From Lineus longissimus (Eukaryota > Nemertea > Pilidiophora > Heteronemertea > Lineidae): DNA of 64,000 nt. The stretch's first letter is position 1. Every line of letters starts with the position of its first letter. The position numbers and the translations under genes are program-made. Below the pieces are notes generated by a model that saw only the letters and a program-made list of their open reading frames with translations, was not told where the DNA came from and searched no databases. This document shows, piece by piece, positions 1-12,030 of the stretch. The stretch lies in the NCBI RefSeq assembly GCF_910592395.1, contig NC_088326.1, forward strand, positions 6,827,001-6,891,000. Direction: 5' to 3'.

Positions 1-149
1 TCATTTGTTGAAGTCCTAAGGTCCTGATATTTTCTAGTATTTGTGTGTCGCGTTGCTAAGAGGTCCCCTTGAATAAAGGGACACCCTAAACTAAGAGCCA
101 AGAGCCAATATATAATACTCTATTTAAGAGCCAAGTGCCGCCAGGAAAA

Positions 150-1345
150 CCGCTTATGAATATAATTATTATCTTTGGGAGCCCAATGCCCACTATCGAA
201 TGCGAAAGCGGAATTTATTCAAGATAATTTATATATATTCAAGATATTTTACATATATTCAAGATATTTTATAAACATTCAAGACATGTTTTTTTATTCA
301 AGATATGTGTTTTTTATTCAAGATAAAATTATCTATATTCAAAATAAAAAATGTGTTCAAAAAATGTGTTCAAAACATTCAAGATATTTTATTTACATCC
401 AACATAAAATGTTTCTTCCTAAGAAATAACAAAATATTTTGCATCAAAAAATGAATATACATACAAAAAAGTTATTCTTGGAGCAAAATTTAAAAGGTCT
501 TGTATATAAATTCAAAATCTAATTGAATGTAAATTTATTCTCAAGATTGAAAATATTCATACAAGATTAACGTGACCATTAAAGATTCACGTGACCACAC
601 AAATTGATGACCTCATTGGCGCCAAAACTATTTCTCTTGACCTCGATTAAAATAAAGCAATTTCAAATATAAATATAGACAATAGAATCAGCTACAAACA
701 TAAGTATGTTATGAACTTAATCGAACTTATAAAGATGATACATGGTTAGGAAACCGCACAAATATCGAAATGTAAGTTTACTTTGAGGAGGACTAATTCT
801 GCCAATTCACTCTGCCACCTGCGCGACCTCGTCACAATCGTCATGTAGTGACCACACGGATTAATTTTTCAATATGGGGTCGTCGAATGGCTTTAGAGGG
901 ACTACGTCCGTCCATCAACCTCGCCCCTCTATGTTTAGATTGGTCAATTGCGCTATCGTCAATTCGTCATCAATTTGTGTGGTCACGTGAGTCTTGAATG
1001 GTCACGTGAATCTTGCATAAATATTTTCAAACTTGAATAAATTATGTTCAAGATGTTGAATTTATATGCAATACCTTTTAAATTTTGCTTCAAGGATAAC
1101 TTTATTTTTTGTATATATATTTATTTTTTGGTGCAAAATATTCTGGTAATTCTTCTAAAAAAAATGTTTATGTTGGATGTAAATAAAATATCTTGAATGA
1201 AAATAAAATATTTTGAACACTCTTTATCTTGAATATAAAAAAACATATCTTGAATAAAAAAAATACATATCTGCTTTAGCATTCCATAGCCCACAGGTGA
1301 TAATGAATAAAGTTTTTTGTAACCGTTTATGACGTTGTAAGACAT
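150..1345. mobile_element. Foldback-type element with long inverted arms
   Basis: The stretch from about 220 to 625 reappears in reverse complement at about 960 to 1275, with matching landmarks: repeated TTCAAGATATTTTA words, a TTTACATCCAACATAAA block, an AAAATTTAAAAGGT block, and an inner pair of CACGTGACC words next to ACAAATTGATGA. Weaker similarity continues outward to CGCCAGG near 139 and CCTGG near 1353. The centre (about 630 to 950) is unique and has no convincing gene. This is the architecture of a non-autonomous DNA transposon with long terminal inverted repeats. Outer ends and any target duplication are not resolved. ORFs in the arms are made of the repeat and are not genes. Confidence 0.65.
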
Positions 1346-1359
1346 CGCCGCCTGGATAG

Positions 1360-1973
1360 GGGTTGTATGCAGCCTGGATTTTTTATCGTACTATCGTTAC
1401 GCCGTCTGCACAATACGGTGTACATTGTGCCTGCACTTCACACACTGTGTACAGTCACACGTGTTTGTCATTCAGGCCGTCAAAAATGGATCCGGATGGG
1501 GATGCCAGCTCCCAAGAAAAATCGCCTGGGGCCTACCGGCGATTTTAAGTTGAAAACAAGTAAGTGTTCGATATCATTTGGTAGGCCTACCGTCGTCGGT
1601 AAAACGTGGAACAGTATATATTACATAGCTGGTGGTTGCATGATACGGCTCTCGATCGATCAGATCACCTACATGCATGTAACAGTACAGTACATGATGT
1701 ACAATGACGATGTACAGCAGGACCGTGGGGAGGGGGAGAATTTCCGTTTCTGCTTCTGATCCTCTGAGGGAAACAAAACCTTACCTTTTGCAAAATACCC
1801 ATTTTTTGTGAGTGCCCCCTGTTATCACCCTAATGGCGATGCTGGGCGCGGGTCTACTGGTCTTGCACAGATAAAGTGCAATCTTATTTTCGCTAATGTC
1901 TTTGTAATATATTTCCATCAATTAGCCTATATTTCATTGCTTGATTGATGATTGATAGATTGATTGATGAACA
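1360..1973. other. No supported gene
   Basis: Overlapping short ORFs are present but none has a recognisable domain, and they overlap in two frames. Nothing else seen apart from the edge of the hairpin element that follows. Confidence 0.5.
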
Positions 1974-2271
1974 TCGTTTCTTGCAATCTCGTTTTATCTC
2001 GCGCCGTGTTACTTGCGGCATTAGCAGTGCTCGAAATAAAAAGAACAGATAAACAGAAAAAGACGCGTTTAGGCCTATAGGTCTTTGAAAACACATTTCG
2101 GATATATCCCTCCTATATACTTTTTCTGAATAAATCATCCGAAATGTGCTTTCAAAGACATATTGGCCTAAACGCGTTTTTTTATTTTTCTGTTTATCTG
2201 TTCTTTTTATTTCGCGCACTGCTAATGCCACAAGTACCACGGCGCGAGATAAAACGAGATTGCAAGAAACG
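1974..2271. repeat. Hairpin (foldback) repeat, arms about 130 bp
   Basis: About 1974-2103 and 2139-2271 are inverted copies. Shared landmarks read inward are CGTTTCTTGCAATCTCG, TTTATCTCGCGCCGTG, GGCATTAGCAGTGC, AATAAAAAGAACAGATAAAC, ACGCGTTTAGGCC and GCACATTTCGG or ACACATTTCGG. Only about 35 bp lie between the arms, so this is almost a pure palindrome, like a MITE or foldback element. No clear target-site duplication was seen. Confidence 0.7.
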
Positions 2272-3104
2272 TCCTCGTCCCTAAGATCAGTAAGCCAGGC
2301 AAAAAGAAGCTGGGTGCTATTTGTCTAGTGTAATGGCACCCAGGGTGCTTATTGTCCAGTTGATCTCGAACCTGGGTACCATTTGTCGGCACCCACGACG
2401 ACATCCACCCTTTCAGCCTTTGTAACCAACCATACGTCATCCCCTCATTCCCAAAATACCCAATCAGGACTTGGCTCTGACCAAACATATAATATCGCGT
2501 GATACGACCAGACGTACTCCTTTTATAACCCCTGTGGCAAGTTGCCACAAACCAAATTTAGTAATACTCCCTTACTTATTTATCAACTGAATGTCAAATA
2601 GGTCCACTACCTTAGGTGAGACTTTTTTTATTAGTTGGTGCTCGGATTTTTGGAGGAATATATTTTTGAGGAGGAGGAAAAACAAAGACAAAAAAAATGT
2701 TTTTTTCCAAAGATTTCATGGTCTCGAAAAAATGATAGGATTTCTCACAGTCGGAGGGAAGGATAAAATTTTTTTTTTTTCCTAAAAAAAGTAGTGCATT
2801 TTCACATATTGAACAGTCAGCAGCCAGACGAAGGTAGGATGGAAAGTACTAAATGACAAATGACATTTTCTTATATAAAACTAGAAACTATAATGCTATC
2901 ATAACATACATGTGTATACAACTTATATCAAACTAGAAACTATCAACATTTTAAAATGCTCATAAAAATAGAAACTATCAAAATTTAATGCTTTGGTATC
3001 CAACCAATCACAGCGTCAAATCACAGCTGCACAGTACAAGAACACATTCTAAGCCTATGTGACCCATCTGACATAGCAAAACCAGGCGCATGTAGGCATA
3101 CCAT
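2272..3104. other. AT-rich spacer without a supported gene
   Basis: Contains A- and T-runs (2690-2780) and a loosely repeated word around AACTAGAAACTAT at about 2880-2985. No ORF with a recognisable domain. Confidence 0.4.
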
Positions 3105-3442
3105 AGCTGCCTGCTGTACACGATCCCTCAAAATTGGATGAAAAAAATTTGACCGAAAAGATTGATCGTGTATGGTGGGAAATTGGATGAAATATTTTCC
3201 ATCAATCAAAGATTGATGGAATGGAGCCGGTCCTATTTTTGAATGACGAATTGATAAAATTTGACCGTGCACAGCGGGCATGGATATTTATTGAACAATT
3301 AACCCTATTGAATTGAATTGTTCGTGGGTTCACCGAAATCAGTGATCGTCCATTCCTCCTTCATGATGACGGTGGTTATGCAATTTGACGGGTTTGTAAT
3401 GCAAGGCCTAGATTCCACAGTTTGCCTCTCATAGACGACAAC

Positions 3443-5386
3443 ATGGGCTGGACGCAGAGGGCAGTGGAAATCATGATAGAGTCGTATAGGGCCCACCCAA
3501 TCCTATACAACACCAAAGATGCCCTGTACCACAATCGCGTTAAGAAGGAACTGGCCTACCAAGAGGTACTTGAGGATGTCTGCAAGGAAAAGAGTGACTG
3601 CACGGTTGATGACGTGAAGAAAAAAATGAACGGGCTACGTAGCAACTTTGCTAGGGAAATGGAGAAGATAAACAAGACCAAAAGAAGTGGTGCTGCGGCA
3701 AAGGATGTGCACAAGCCAACCGTATGGTGGTTCCAGAAGCTGCTCTTTCTTAAGGACCACGTAGAGGCGAGGCCCAGTTCTTGCTCAATGTCGAGAGGCA
3801 CAGATTGCAATGAAACACTTGACAAGGTAATTAATTCTCATCATTTTATTTCTCTGACTACAACAGAATTATTCACTGACTGTACACACACAGGTATACA
3901 AGAATGGCTGCCTCATTCTACGCTGCAAATTTACCTTGCCACGATACTCGACCAATAGTATTGACATAGGAGCAAAGGTAGTCTCTCTGAGCCTGAGCCG
4001 CATTTGTAGACCTGTTGCCAGCTTGAGATGAGATGCGTTCATATGCTACTTCCGACTTTCTCACCTCTCTCTAATCACCATCTGTTACCTGGCCTCTGCT
4101 CGTGTCTTCTCTATCCATGGAACTAGGAGGGAAGTACCGAGCAGGGCTCCTCGTGCGGAGATAGTTGTGAAGGGCGCATGTAGCAAGGATTACTCTCTCT
4201 ACCTTATCGGGTGATAATAACATCGGTGCAAGAAGGACTCTGAAGCGATTTGCCAGAATTCCAAACGCATTCTCAACAACGCGTCTCGCCCTGCTCAGCC
4301 TGTAGTTAAAAATTCTGTGGTCAATATCAAGGTTTCGGAACGGGTACGGTTTCATCATGTAAGTATGCAGAGGGAATGCATCGTCTCCTACCAAAAAATA
4401 GGGAATTGGGGCGGTACAATATTTCAGGGGTTCAGCATCTGGAAAATCTATACTTCCGTCTACTATAGCCTTGTTTAGGTCACTTTTAGCAAAAACACCC
4501 CCATCTCCCACACGGCCATTTGTCCCTGCGTCAATCATAAGAAATTTATAGTCTGCATCAACCAAAGCGAATAGAATCAAACCATGGGTATTCTTGTAGT
4601 TGAAAAAGTACGATCCACACTTCAGAGGTGGGCGAAAGGTCACATGTTTGCCGTCGATAGCTCCAAGACAGTGGGATAGATTCCATCTGTACTCAAAATC
4701 TCTAGAAACCTGAAGCCACTCTTGTGCGTTCGCTGGCATCTGAAAAAAGGAAAAGTTGCAATGTCAACCTCCACTTTCAGGACTCCTCTGCTAATGACGA
4801 CTACGGCCAAGAGTTGCATGATGAATCACCACGTCCTGGAACGCCATCGGTAGGATACTCAGCAAAACCGTGCACATCCCAGGAACCGAGTAGACCTAAA
4901 CCAAGGGCGAAAAAAAGTCGTTCTGTAGAGGAGTCGATGTTGCACACAGCAGCTGATGCTTTGACTGAATTGAAAGATGCTGTTGTCAGTTCAAACATGA
5001 ATGAAAGCACTAGTACACCAACGCAGAACGAGGACCAATTTGATATTTTTGGTAAATTTGTGGCTTGCGAAATGCGCAGCCTGCAGCATGCTGACATAAG
5101 GCAAAGTGCAAAAAGGAAAATAAACATGGCGCTTCTTGATGCGCAAGAGTCTGAGTTGGGCAGAAATACTCAGTTGACTAGAAGAGTCCCTCCGAAGCAC
5201 ATTAATAATGCAACAGTTCCTCCTGGAAAACATGGTTACAACCAGCAGTGTTCCATCATGACGTATAACGGTCAGCCTAGTCGTAAAGATTTTCCAAATG
5301 TAACAACTTCAAATGCATGTAGCATGGGGAACACCGCTGATATTCTTGGTAATGCCATGATGCAAACATTTTACAGTACTGAATGA
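3443..5386 (+). CDS. MADF/Myb-like DNA-binding protein of the Harbinger element (two exons)
   Basis: Read as exon 1 at 3443-3826 and exon 2 at 4781-5386, joined in phase 0 across an intron with GT at 3827 and CTTTCAG before 4781, giving about 329 residues. Residues 1-95 form a MADF-like domain: helices starting EIMIESYRAHPILYN, then a conserved region ending in VWWFQKLLFLKDH. The C-terminal part around FGKFVACEMRSL resembles a BESS-type tail. In Harbinger transposons this second protein binds the terminal repeats and brings the transposase to the nucleus (family knowledge). The intron contains the antisense transposase exon 3. The first in-frame ATG with A at -3 (3443) was chosen as start. 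Domain call is by eye. Confidence 0.65.
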
Positions 5387-5658
5387 TTGTGCATTTAAGT
5401 ATTTTGTTATTGTAAAGTCAGCTACAGCAAGAAATAAAAAATGGTTAAAAGGAAAACATTGCAGTGTCATTTTCATAGTGTTGGTATTACCTTTATGAAA
5501 TCGCATGTAGAGGGCATCGCACATCTCTGGAACAATTCTACCTATCGTGCAGGCGCTAATCCTTGTTGAGAACTCTAGACTTTGGAATGTTTCTCCAGTT
5601 GCCAAGAAACGCAACGTCACCGCTAAACGTTCGGCAGGAGTGATTGCCTGGCGCATAT

Positions 5659-8342
5659 CCCCTGCGAAATTCGACTGGAAATTGTCGGCAAAAGCCGGCA
5701 ATTTCCACCTAATTCCAAACTATTTTTCCTTGCCAGGAGGCTGGAATTAGCTGGAAATTCCAGAAAATGTCAGGGCTGGAGTTTGGCGGTATTTTGGTAA
5801 ATGGCAGTGCCAGAAAATGCCAGCTCTAGAAAAAGCTGGCATAAGCTGGCATTAGCTGGAACCTAATTTCCAGAGCTGGAATTAGGTTGAAAAATCTTGA
5901 CCCAGGCCTTCTAGCTGATTACCATAATGTCAGGGCTGTCATTTATTGGAAATAGCTGGCATTAGTTGACATTAGCTGGAAATTACAAATTCAGCATGCA
6001 ACGAGGAATGTCAGGGCTGTCATTTATTGGAAATAGCTGGCATTAGTTGACATTAGCTGGAAATTACAAATTCAGCATGCAACGAGGAATGTCAGGGCTG
6101 TCATTTATTGGAAATAGCTGGCATTAGTTGACATTATCTGGAAATTACAAATTCAGCATGCAACGAGGAATGCGACTGTATCCTCAGAATTGTCATTTGC
6201 TGTCATTTATTGGAAACAGCTGACATTTGTTGACATTAGCTGGAAATTAAGAATTCAGTATGCGACCGGGCTGGACCCAAACCTTCGAGCTCATTTACCA
6301 ATGTCAGGGTTGTCATATATTGGAAATAGCTGGCATTTGTTGACATTAGCTGGAAATTTAATATTGAGTATGTGACCTGCTCTACGTTTGAATCGATCAG
6401 AGCGCTGCACACTAATAAACAGGCGTTTTTTGTCACTCAACAGTGACTATGATTAGAATCGTTGTGATATGCAACAAGAAGATCTCTTGTCGTGGAGTAA
6501 AACCAATAATCGCTTAGTTTTGACTTTGCTGATTGCAATCTTGTCACACGCACCTGCGATCATCACCACAGACAGGCAATTTTTCACATGCAAACATGAT
6601 TGCATGTTGATTTTGCTTGATCCCAGGCCGTGCGATTTCCAATTCTAATTCAATTTTGATGGCATCTGCAATTATAACTGCAAACAAGCAATTTCTGTCA
6701 CACAGAAATAGATTTAAAAGGTTGCAGGTTGATTTTGCTTCCAACAGAGGTTGCTAGGATGACCAGTTCTTGTTGCAGGCACCTGAAATTATCTATGCAA
6801 ACAAGTGATTTATGTCACTTGCAAACATGATTGCTGTGGCATTATCAAGTTTTGAGCATATGCCACTGACCAAATCCCTTAGTTTTCTGACACAATCTTG
6901 TCTCACTGTTATAATGTAAATATCATTCTTGGTGTGTGTTGACCATGGACTTACACGAGCATAAGAGGCCCATCATATAAAATGTAAGATTATTGCTTCA
7001 CTGAGGCTCCTTGCAGACACCTCTGCCAGGCGGACACTTCCCCATTGCAGATGGTTTAAGTTGCCACATGACCTGGGTTGGAGTGCTCGTCAATGCCGAC
7101 TGGCGTCGTCAGGGCTCAATGCCCGTCCTGGAGGCAGCACGTCATTTACATCTTAGCTAATTGTGATCAGTTGATACGATGACGTCATTGACAACACTGA
7201 CAGGAAAATTTTGCCTCTGGTTTAATAATATAGATAGTGCAAAGTATTCACATTGTAATATTAGGCTCGTAAGTTTGAGGATCATGGATTGACCAGATTG
7301 GTGTGAATTGCCCCAGGGCCCAATGGAACATATGTGTACCAATTTTAAGTCCAGACTTTACGAAACGTGCCGCGCTAACATACGGCCGCCACCGACGATG
7401 GACGCCACATCATCGCATAGGCTCACAAGGTGAGCAAAATAAAAAAGAGGTGTCGTTTTAACTGGATACCGTGACATCAACATGATGTTAACCACACATA
7501 GCACACTCTGTCACTTTGATGTCTGGAGGGCAGGGTTAAAGACGGGGACTGACGTCCAAATAACATCACTGCACGACCTTGAAAAGAACGATGGAGCAAG
7601 CCGACTGTTGATTGACTCCATCACTTACATGAGTCATGAGCTGTGGACATCTCCCATGGAAAATCTTACAGTCATGATACCGTCCGGGTCCACGATCATG
7701 CATACAATAATACAGGCTTACAGCACATGCACTGATTCAGGCTTCTTCATATGCTAAAAAAACAACCTCAAGGCCTGTCCAGATTACCCTTTTGGCATTC
7801 ATTTGAATCCTTATGTGTTCCAATTCAATTTGTGTAAACTTTGGATATCTTGATATCGAATTCGGGGTAAAAAATCAAGAAATAAGAAGAGCTCCCGCAT
7901 GATTTCTTTGTTTGACTTGAAAATTCAAACCTACTAGTTCCTGTCTGAGGTGTAATGCATCATGGGATAGGTCAGGTGATAAGACCACATGATAGAATTG
8001 CATAACATAATAGCAATTTGCATAATGCCAGCAAATGCCAGCTTTTTCCAACAATTGTCAGAAACATCGAATTTTGAAATTTCCAGCTAATTCCAGCTCT
8101 GACAATCTCATAGTAAAGTGACAGAGATTTCCAGCACTGGAACTTTTACGAAAAGTAAAGTTCCAGAAAATGCCAAGAATTTCCACCCCATGGATAAAGT
8201 TCCAGTTTTTGTCAGCTTTTGCCAGCTATAACTTTTCGATGAAACTCTCTAAATTCAAAGTGTCAGCTTATTCCAGCCAAGAGCTGGAAATTCCAGCTAT
8301 TTCCAACAAAATCCACCTAAGGTAAAATTCATTTCGCAGGGG
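5659..8342. mobile_element. 2.7-kb non-autonomous DNA element with CCCCTGCGAAAT ends
   Basis: The element begins CCCCTGCGAAAT and ends with the exact complement ATTTCGCAGGGG, flanked by AT on both sides (5657-5658 and 8343-8344). It lies inside the Harbinger transposase exon, and the flanks are continuous and in frame if it and one AT are ignored, which fixes the borders. The subterminal 300-700 bp on both sides are dense with variants of TTCCAGCT, GCTGGAAATT and GCTGGCATTAGC, typical of transposase-binding repeats. No transposase ORF was found. The superfamily is unassigned; a 2-bp AT duplication is unusual. Confidence 0.75.
5926..6168. repeat. 81-bp tandem repeat, three copies
   Basis: Units begin at 5926, 6007 and 6088 with AATGTCAGGGCTGTCATTTA and are nearly identical; degenerate related units continue to about 6375. 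They lie in the left subterminal region of the 5659-8342 element. Confidence 0.85.
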
Positions 8343-8752
8343 ATTGGTGTCTGACCTATAAACGTATGGAGTGACTCTATCAACGAGATCAGCAAATATC
8401 TCTTCATCCATACGCAGATAGTTTTTGTAAGAAGCGGGGTCTTCCAGCCTGAGCTCCTCGTTTAGCATGGCATATGCCCCTTTGGATGCTCTTCGAAGGA
8501 TCCATGGCCGTGTCCAATATCGGCGTCGTCGTCGTCGTTTCTTCTTCAATGCGGCCATGGCTATTGCCATAGCAGCAACGGCAGCTGACGCAGCAACGGC
8601 CACAAGCAGTCTTGACTGCACGGGAGCCATTTTGTGAATGATTGGATGAAAATGATTGACCGTGTATGGCGGGACCCTCTACATACAAATTTGACCAAAA
8701 AGATTGATAAAAAAGTTTGATGAAAATGATTGACCGTGTACAGCGGCCATAG

Positions 8753-10818
8753 AAGTATTTAACCCTATTTCTAAATTTTACGATCGGCGTCTGGTTTTGC
8801 CGTGATGGGTCGCATGGAGAATTTGACATCTGACGGACTGTACTTGGTTTAATGAAATTTGCCCTGAAATCTTTAATTTTCTACAAATGAATGAAGGTTA
8901 CCATAAATGGAAAAATCAATTAAAGGCCATGACTCCAGGTATTTTGTCATTTTCTGCTGTAAGACGATTTCAAAAGTGTACCTAACACTTTATACAATAC
9001 AGAAAACCCTATGCAATTTGCTCCATCCATTTTGAAGATATAGCCATTTATGTGTTTGACAACTGGATACCTAATCAGGCTAGCAACTGGCTTGTTAGAG
9101 CCAGGCGGCGGGTTCAGCAAACGTTGTGATGTAGATCAGGCTATTGCCTTACTTGGGAGGACAAATATCAATGAATGCTCTTAAAATTGATGTATGAAAT
9201 CTGTTTTTCATTGACATTTTCAATGTTCAAGTATGAAAGCATACTTTTGCCCATGATAGATGAGTGTATTGTATTCCAAAAAAAATAATCCAATTTTTTA
9301 TTTTTTTTTGAAAACCAGTTATATTTATTTTAGAAGCCAAATCTCACATCTAGAAAGTGTTGTTTGAGCTTATTCATGAAGTAGATAAACAAAATCAATG
9401 CCAAAAACAACATAGACCACTACAAATATGGTTCAATATAGGTTTTATAGTCATTTAGGCAAATTTATAGAACTTAATTAAATTTTCAAATTCGATTCTT
9501 TTTACAGGAAATTGCATCAAAATGCCTCAATTTATACAATACTTAAACTATCATAATGTATTTCTAATTCTAACCTTCAATATCTATATAATAATACTGG
9601 AAGGGGGACGAATAAACTCACACTTGCCGATGTTGTTTTGCCTCGAAATTTCGCTGGGATTTCGCTGGAAGTTTCTCTACGCGTTGCTAATGACGTCTTC
9701 ACAGAGAGAATCACACCGTTTGTGCGAATTTGCGAGATTGTCCAAGTTGAATTTGTCGACTGCTAGTTGAGCAAGGCGAGTGCAATTTTGTCGTTCTAAA
9801 AAGGAAATTTCCCACAAATAATGACTGCATGCCGGAATATCTGATCGACCCACCGCCGCGCCGACAAGTTCCTATCATAATCATATTCATAGGCCTAGCC
9901 GAGGGTGGTGGTAGCCGGCTGGGTCCTATCATGCAAAAGACAAAAGTCAATAAACTTAAGAAATAAATGCGTGTCCGGCAACGCCCACACCTGGCCTTTT
10001 GGGTGACTCCAGAAACTACCGGGCCGATTTCTTCAAAGTTTGGTTTTTATATTTCAGTAACCATGGTTACGATATAGGGGCCATTTTGCGTACTCCAATA
10101 CATTAATTTGCTGTACATTACTTTGTATCACCTATGCGTACACGGGGGGGGGGGGGGTATCTAACAAATTGGAAAAATGTGTGTACATACTGAACGGATG
10201 ACAAACAAAACACGGTCAGTGGCACAACCTATGATAATATAGGCCTGCCTTTCAACTCTAGCTACCACCCGAATTATGCCCACTACACGGGTTATGCTAG
10301 TACCTTATAATAAGACAAATTTATACCATTATAGTAAGAAATCAAACATCAGTCTGAACTATGTCAGTAAACCTGCCGCCTGACTTCACTTAGAAACCTA
10401 ACCAAGGCTGTTACATAACATGTAAACAAAACAGTTAATCTTGCTTTATCTCTGGACTGGGTGCTTCAATTTTGATCAAACTTGATTTAATGCGGAGCTT
10501 TAAGTCTACTCGTTGAGGATCTGTACATGTCATGCAATCATAAAAGCAGGAGTCATGGCCTTAAATCAATTTTCATTGATAGAATTTATAGATTTCAGGT
10601 CAAATACCTCTGACACAACATTGACCAACTAGTCAAGTGCAAATAATTGAATACGTACTTGGGGCTACTTTCTTTGAGCCAGGTTTTGGCTAAATTATAA
10701 GCACGGGTATTGAATGAAATGATAGGAAGAGCACCACAAGTAAAGGGAAAATCGATATGAATAAAAGGAACACCCAATTCATCCTGGCAATGGCATAATA
10801 CAGTGACAAAGTAGGCCC
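8753..10818. other. Spacer without a supported gene
   Basis: No ORF with recognisable domains on either strand. A run of 14 G at about 10144-10157 and an A/T-rich stretch at about 9280-9310 are the only marked compositional features. Confidence 0.4.
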
Positions 10819-11082
10819 GTTTTACTGTTCAAGTAAAATGTAACAAATACTAGCAGTTCTATCATTGACCAGTTAATCCACACATAAGAAATGGGTATAT
10901 CACAATGTTTTACTGTTCAAGTAAAATGTAACAAATACCAGCAGTTCTATCATTGACCAGTTAATCCACACATAAGAAATGGGTAGATCACAATGTTTTA
11001 CTGTACAAGTAAAATGTAACAAATACCAGCAGTTCTATCATTGACCAGTTAATCCACACATAAGAAATGGGTAGATCACAAT
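10819..11082. repeat. 88-bp tandem repeat, three copies
   Basis: Units start at 10819, 10907 and 10995 (GTTTTACTGTTCAAGTAAAA, with GTACAAG in the third). They differ at only a few positions, so the amplification is recent. Each unit begins with a short palindrome, ACTGTTCAAGT. It lies in the 3' flank of the gene whose last exon is at 11488-11738. Confidence 0.9.
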
Positions 11083-11487
11083 TTTCATGATATGATTGCA
11101 CTACCAGTCCATTGACTTTAAAGTAGGTATTAAACGATTCAAGTTTTGCATGTATAAATCATTATCAAATTGAAACATCCTATCACTTTTCTGAAAATGT
11201 TTAACAAAACTATTGCATTATTGTATCATACTGTATCCATTGTTTGGTTCGAACATTCCATTACTATTTATGGGGAAGTGGTCATGAAATGATGTCTGGA
11301 TGACAAAAGCCTTTCATCAATGAATTTTTCCTGCTGTCCATTCCATGATACTGGGACTGTACTTTTCCGTGACCACTCCCTTTATTCCTTAATCCAGTCT
11401 TTCATGGATAAAACAATAAGTCAATCAAAAGACAAACACATTCAAAACAACAAGAAGCAAGAACAATCCAGTAACATATTCCAATAT

Positions 11488-11738
11488 TCATAGAAGCACA
11501 GCAGCATAGTTTAATTGCTTCAAGATGTAAGCATCTTCATCATCATCCTCACGACGACAACGTTTTTTCCCCTTCTTGGCATTTTGGGTCACAGGTTTCT
11601 TGCCATGTTCGATGCAGAATTCACAGATTGGGCGGACAATCCCGAAACTCTCACGTAGAGCACTAATTTCATCATTTTCAACCAAATTCTCAAGGTCACC
11701 ACAGTGCGCGCAACAGGGGTCGAATACGGCCTGGGCAC
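11488..11738 (-). CDS. Last exon of the transposase-like gene (Cys-rich C-terminus)
   Basis: Acceptor TTTTCAG lies directly before 11738. The exon encodes a zinc-binding-like block with CCAHCGDLENLV and RPICEFCIEHGKK, then a basic and acidic tail (KKGKKRCRREDDDEDA) and a stop. The entry phase matches the donor at 35387, more than 23 kb away on the other side of the Polinton, so they were neighbours before the Polinton inserted. Confidence 0.6.
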
Positions 11739-12024
11739 CTGAAAAGCAATGAGAACTGTTGTAGGGCATTCATAGTGTCGATGACAAAGAAATCAAGAAC
11801 TCCGACATGTATTCATCCTGAGCTTCAGGTTTTTGATACTCCTACGTCCCATACAAAACCCTGAGAAAATCCATTAGAATCGACAGCGAAGGGTGGCTGT
11901 TCTGATAACCTGATACACTGTGCGTAATGTATGTATTATAGTGTTTTATATGACAATAAAATGTATATGAATAAAGTTTAAGATAATCCTATCGTTAAAT
12001 CGTTTTATACTTCATCGATTCTAT

Positions 12025-12030
12025 GCTGTT
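12025..12030. other. Left target-site duplication of the Polinton (GCTGTT)
   Basis: GCTGTT directly precedes the AGTAAT terminus and recurs directly after the ATTACT terminus at 34942-34947. A 6-bp duplication is the hallmark of Polinton/Maverick integration. Confidence 0.95.

Larger units (their letters stand above)
4071..8630 (-). pseudogene. Harbinger transposase, interrupted by another transposon
   Basis: Three coding pieces on the minus strand: 8630-8345 (N-terminal, RRYWTRPWILRRASKG, then YKNYLRMDEEIFADLVDRV), 5656-5491 (ITPAERLAVTLRFLATGE, helix-turn-helix-like), and 4739-4071 (catalytic). Exon borders are seen at 5490/5489 (GT) and before 4739 (TTTCAG). The catalytic exon has the DDE-4 landmarks: GAIDGKHV (first Asp), LVGDDAFPL (second Asp) and ARRVVENAFGILANRFRV (Glu). 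The total of about 373 residues is normal for Harbinger. Pieces 1 and 2 belong to the same exon, now separated by the 2.7-kb element at 5659-8342; the two sides are phase-compatible across its AT target. The cut is why I call it a pseudogene; otherwise the frame is open. Confidence 0.8.
3105..8752. mobile_element. PIF/Harbinger-type DNA transposon
   Basis: The ends share the word GCTGTACACG (near 3116 on +, and its complement CGTGTACAGC near 8740). Both subterminal regions are built from repeated TTGGATGAAAA, TTTGACC and ACCGTGTA words (3125-3270 and 8640-8750). Inside are the two gene types expected of Harbingers: a MADF/Myb-like DNA-binding protein on + and a DDE transposase on -. The element is itself interrupted by another one at 5659-8342. 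The exact outer ends are uncertain; a 3-bp ATA lies at both proposed ends but does not match the usual TWA target well. Confidence 0.7.

Noticed and set aside
1363-1759. Overlapping ORFs of 61 and 130 codons
   Set aside because: No recognisable domain, and two frames are open by chance over the same DNA.
7482-7757. 91-codon ORF in the AT-flanked element
   Set aside because: No domain and no neighbour context; too short to be a transposase.
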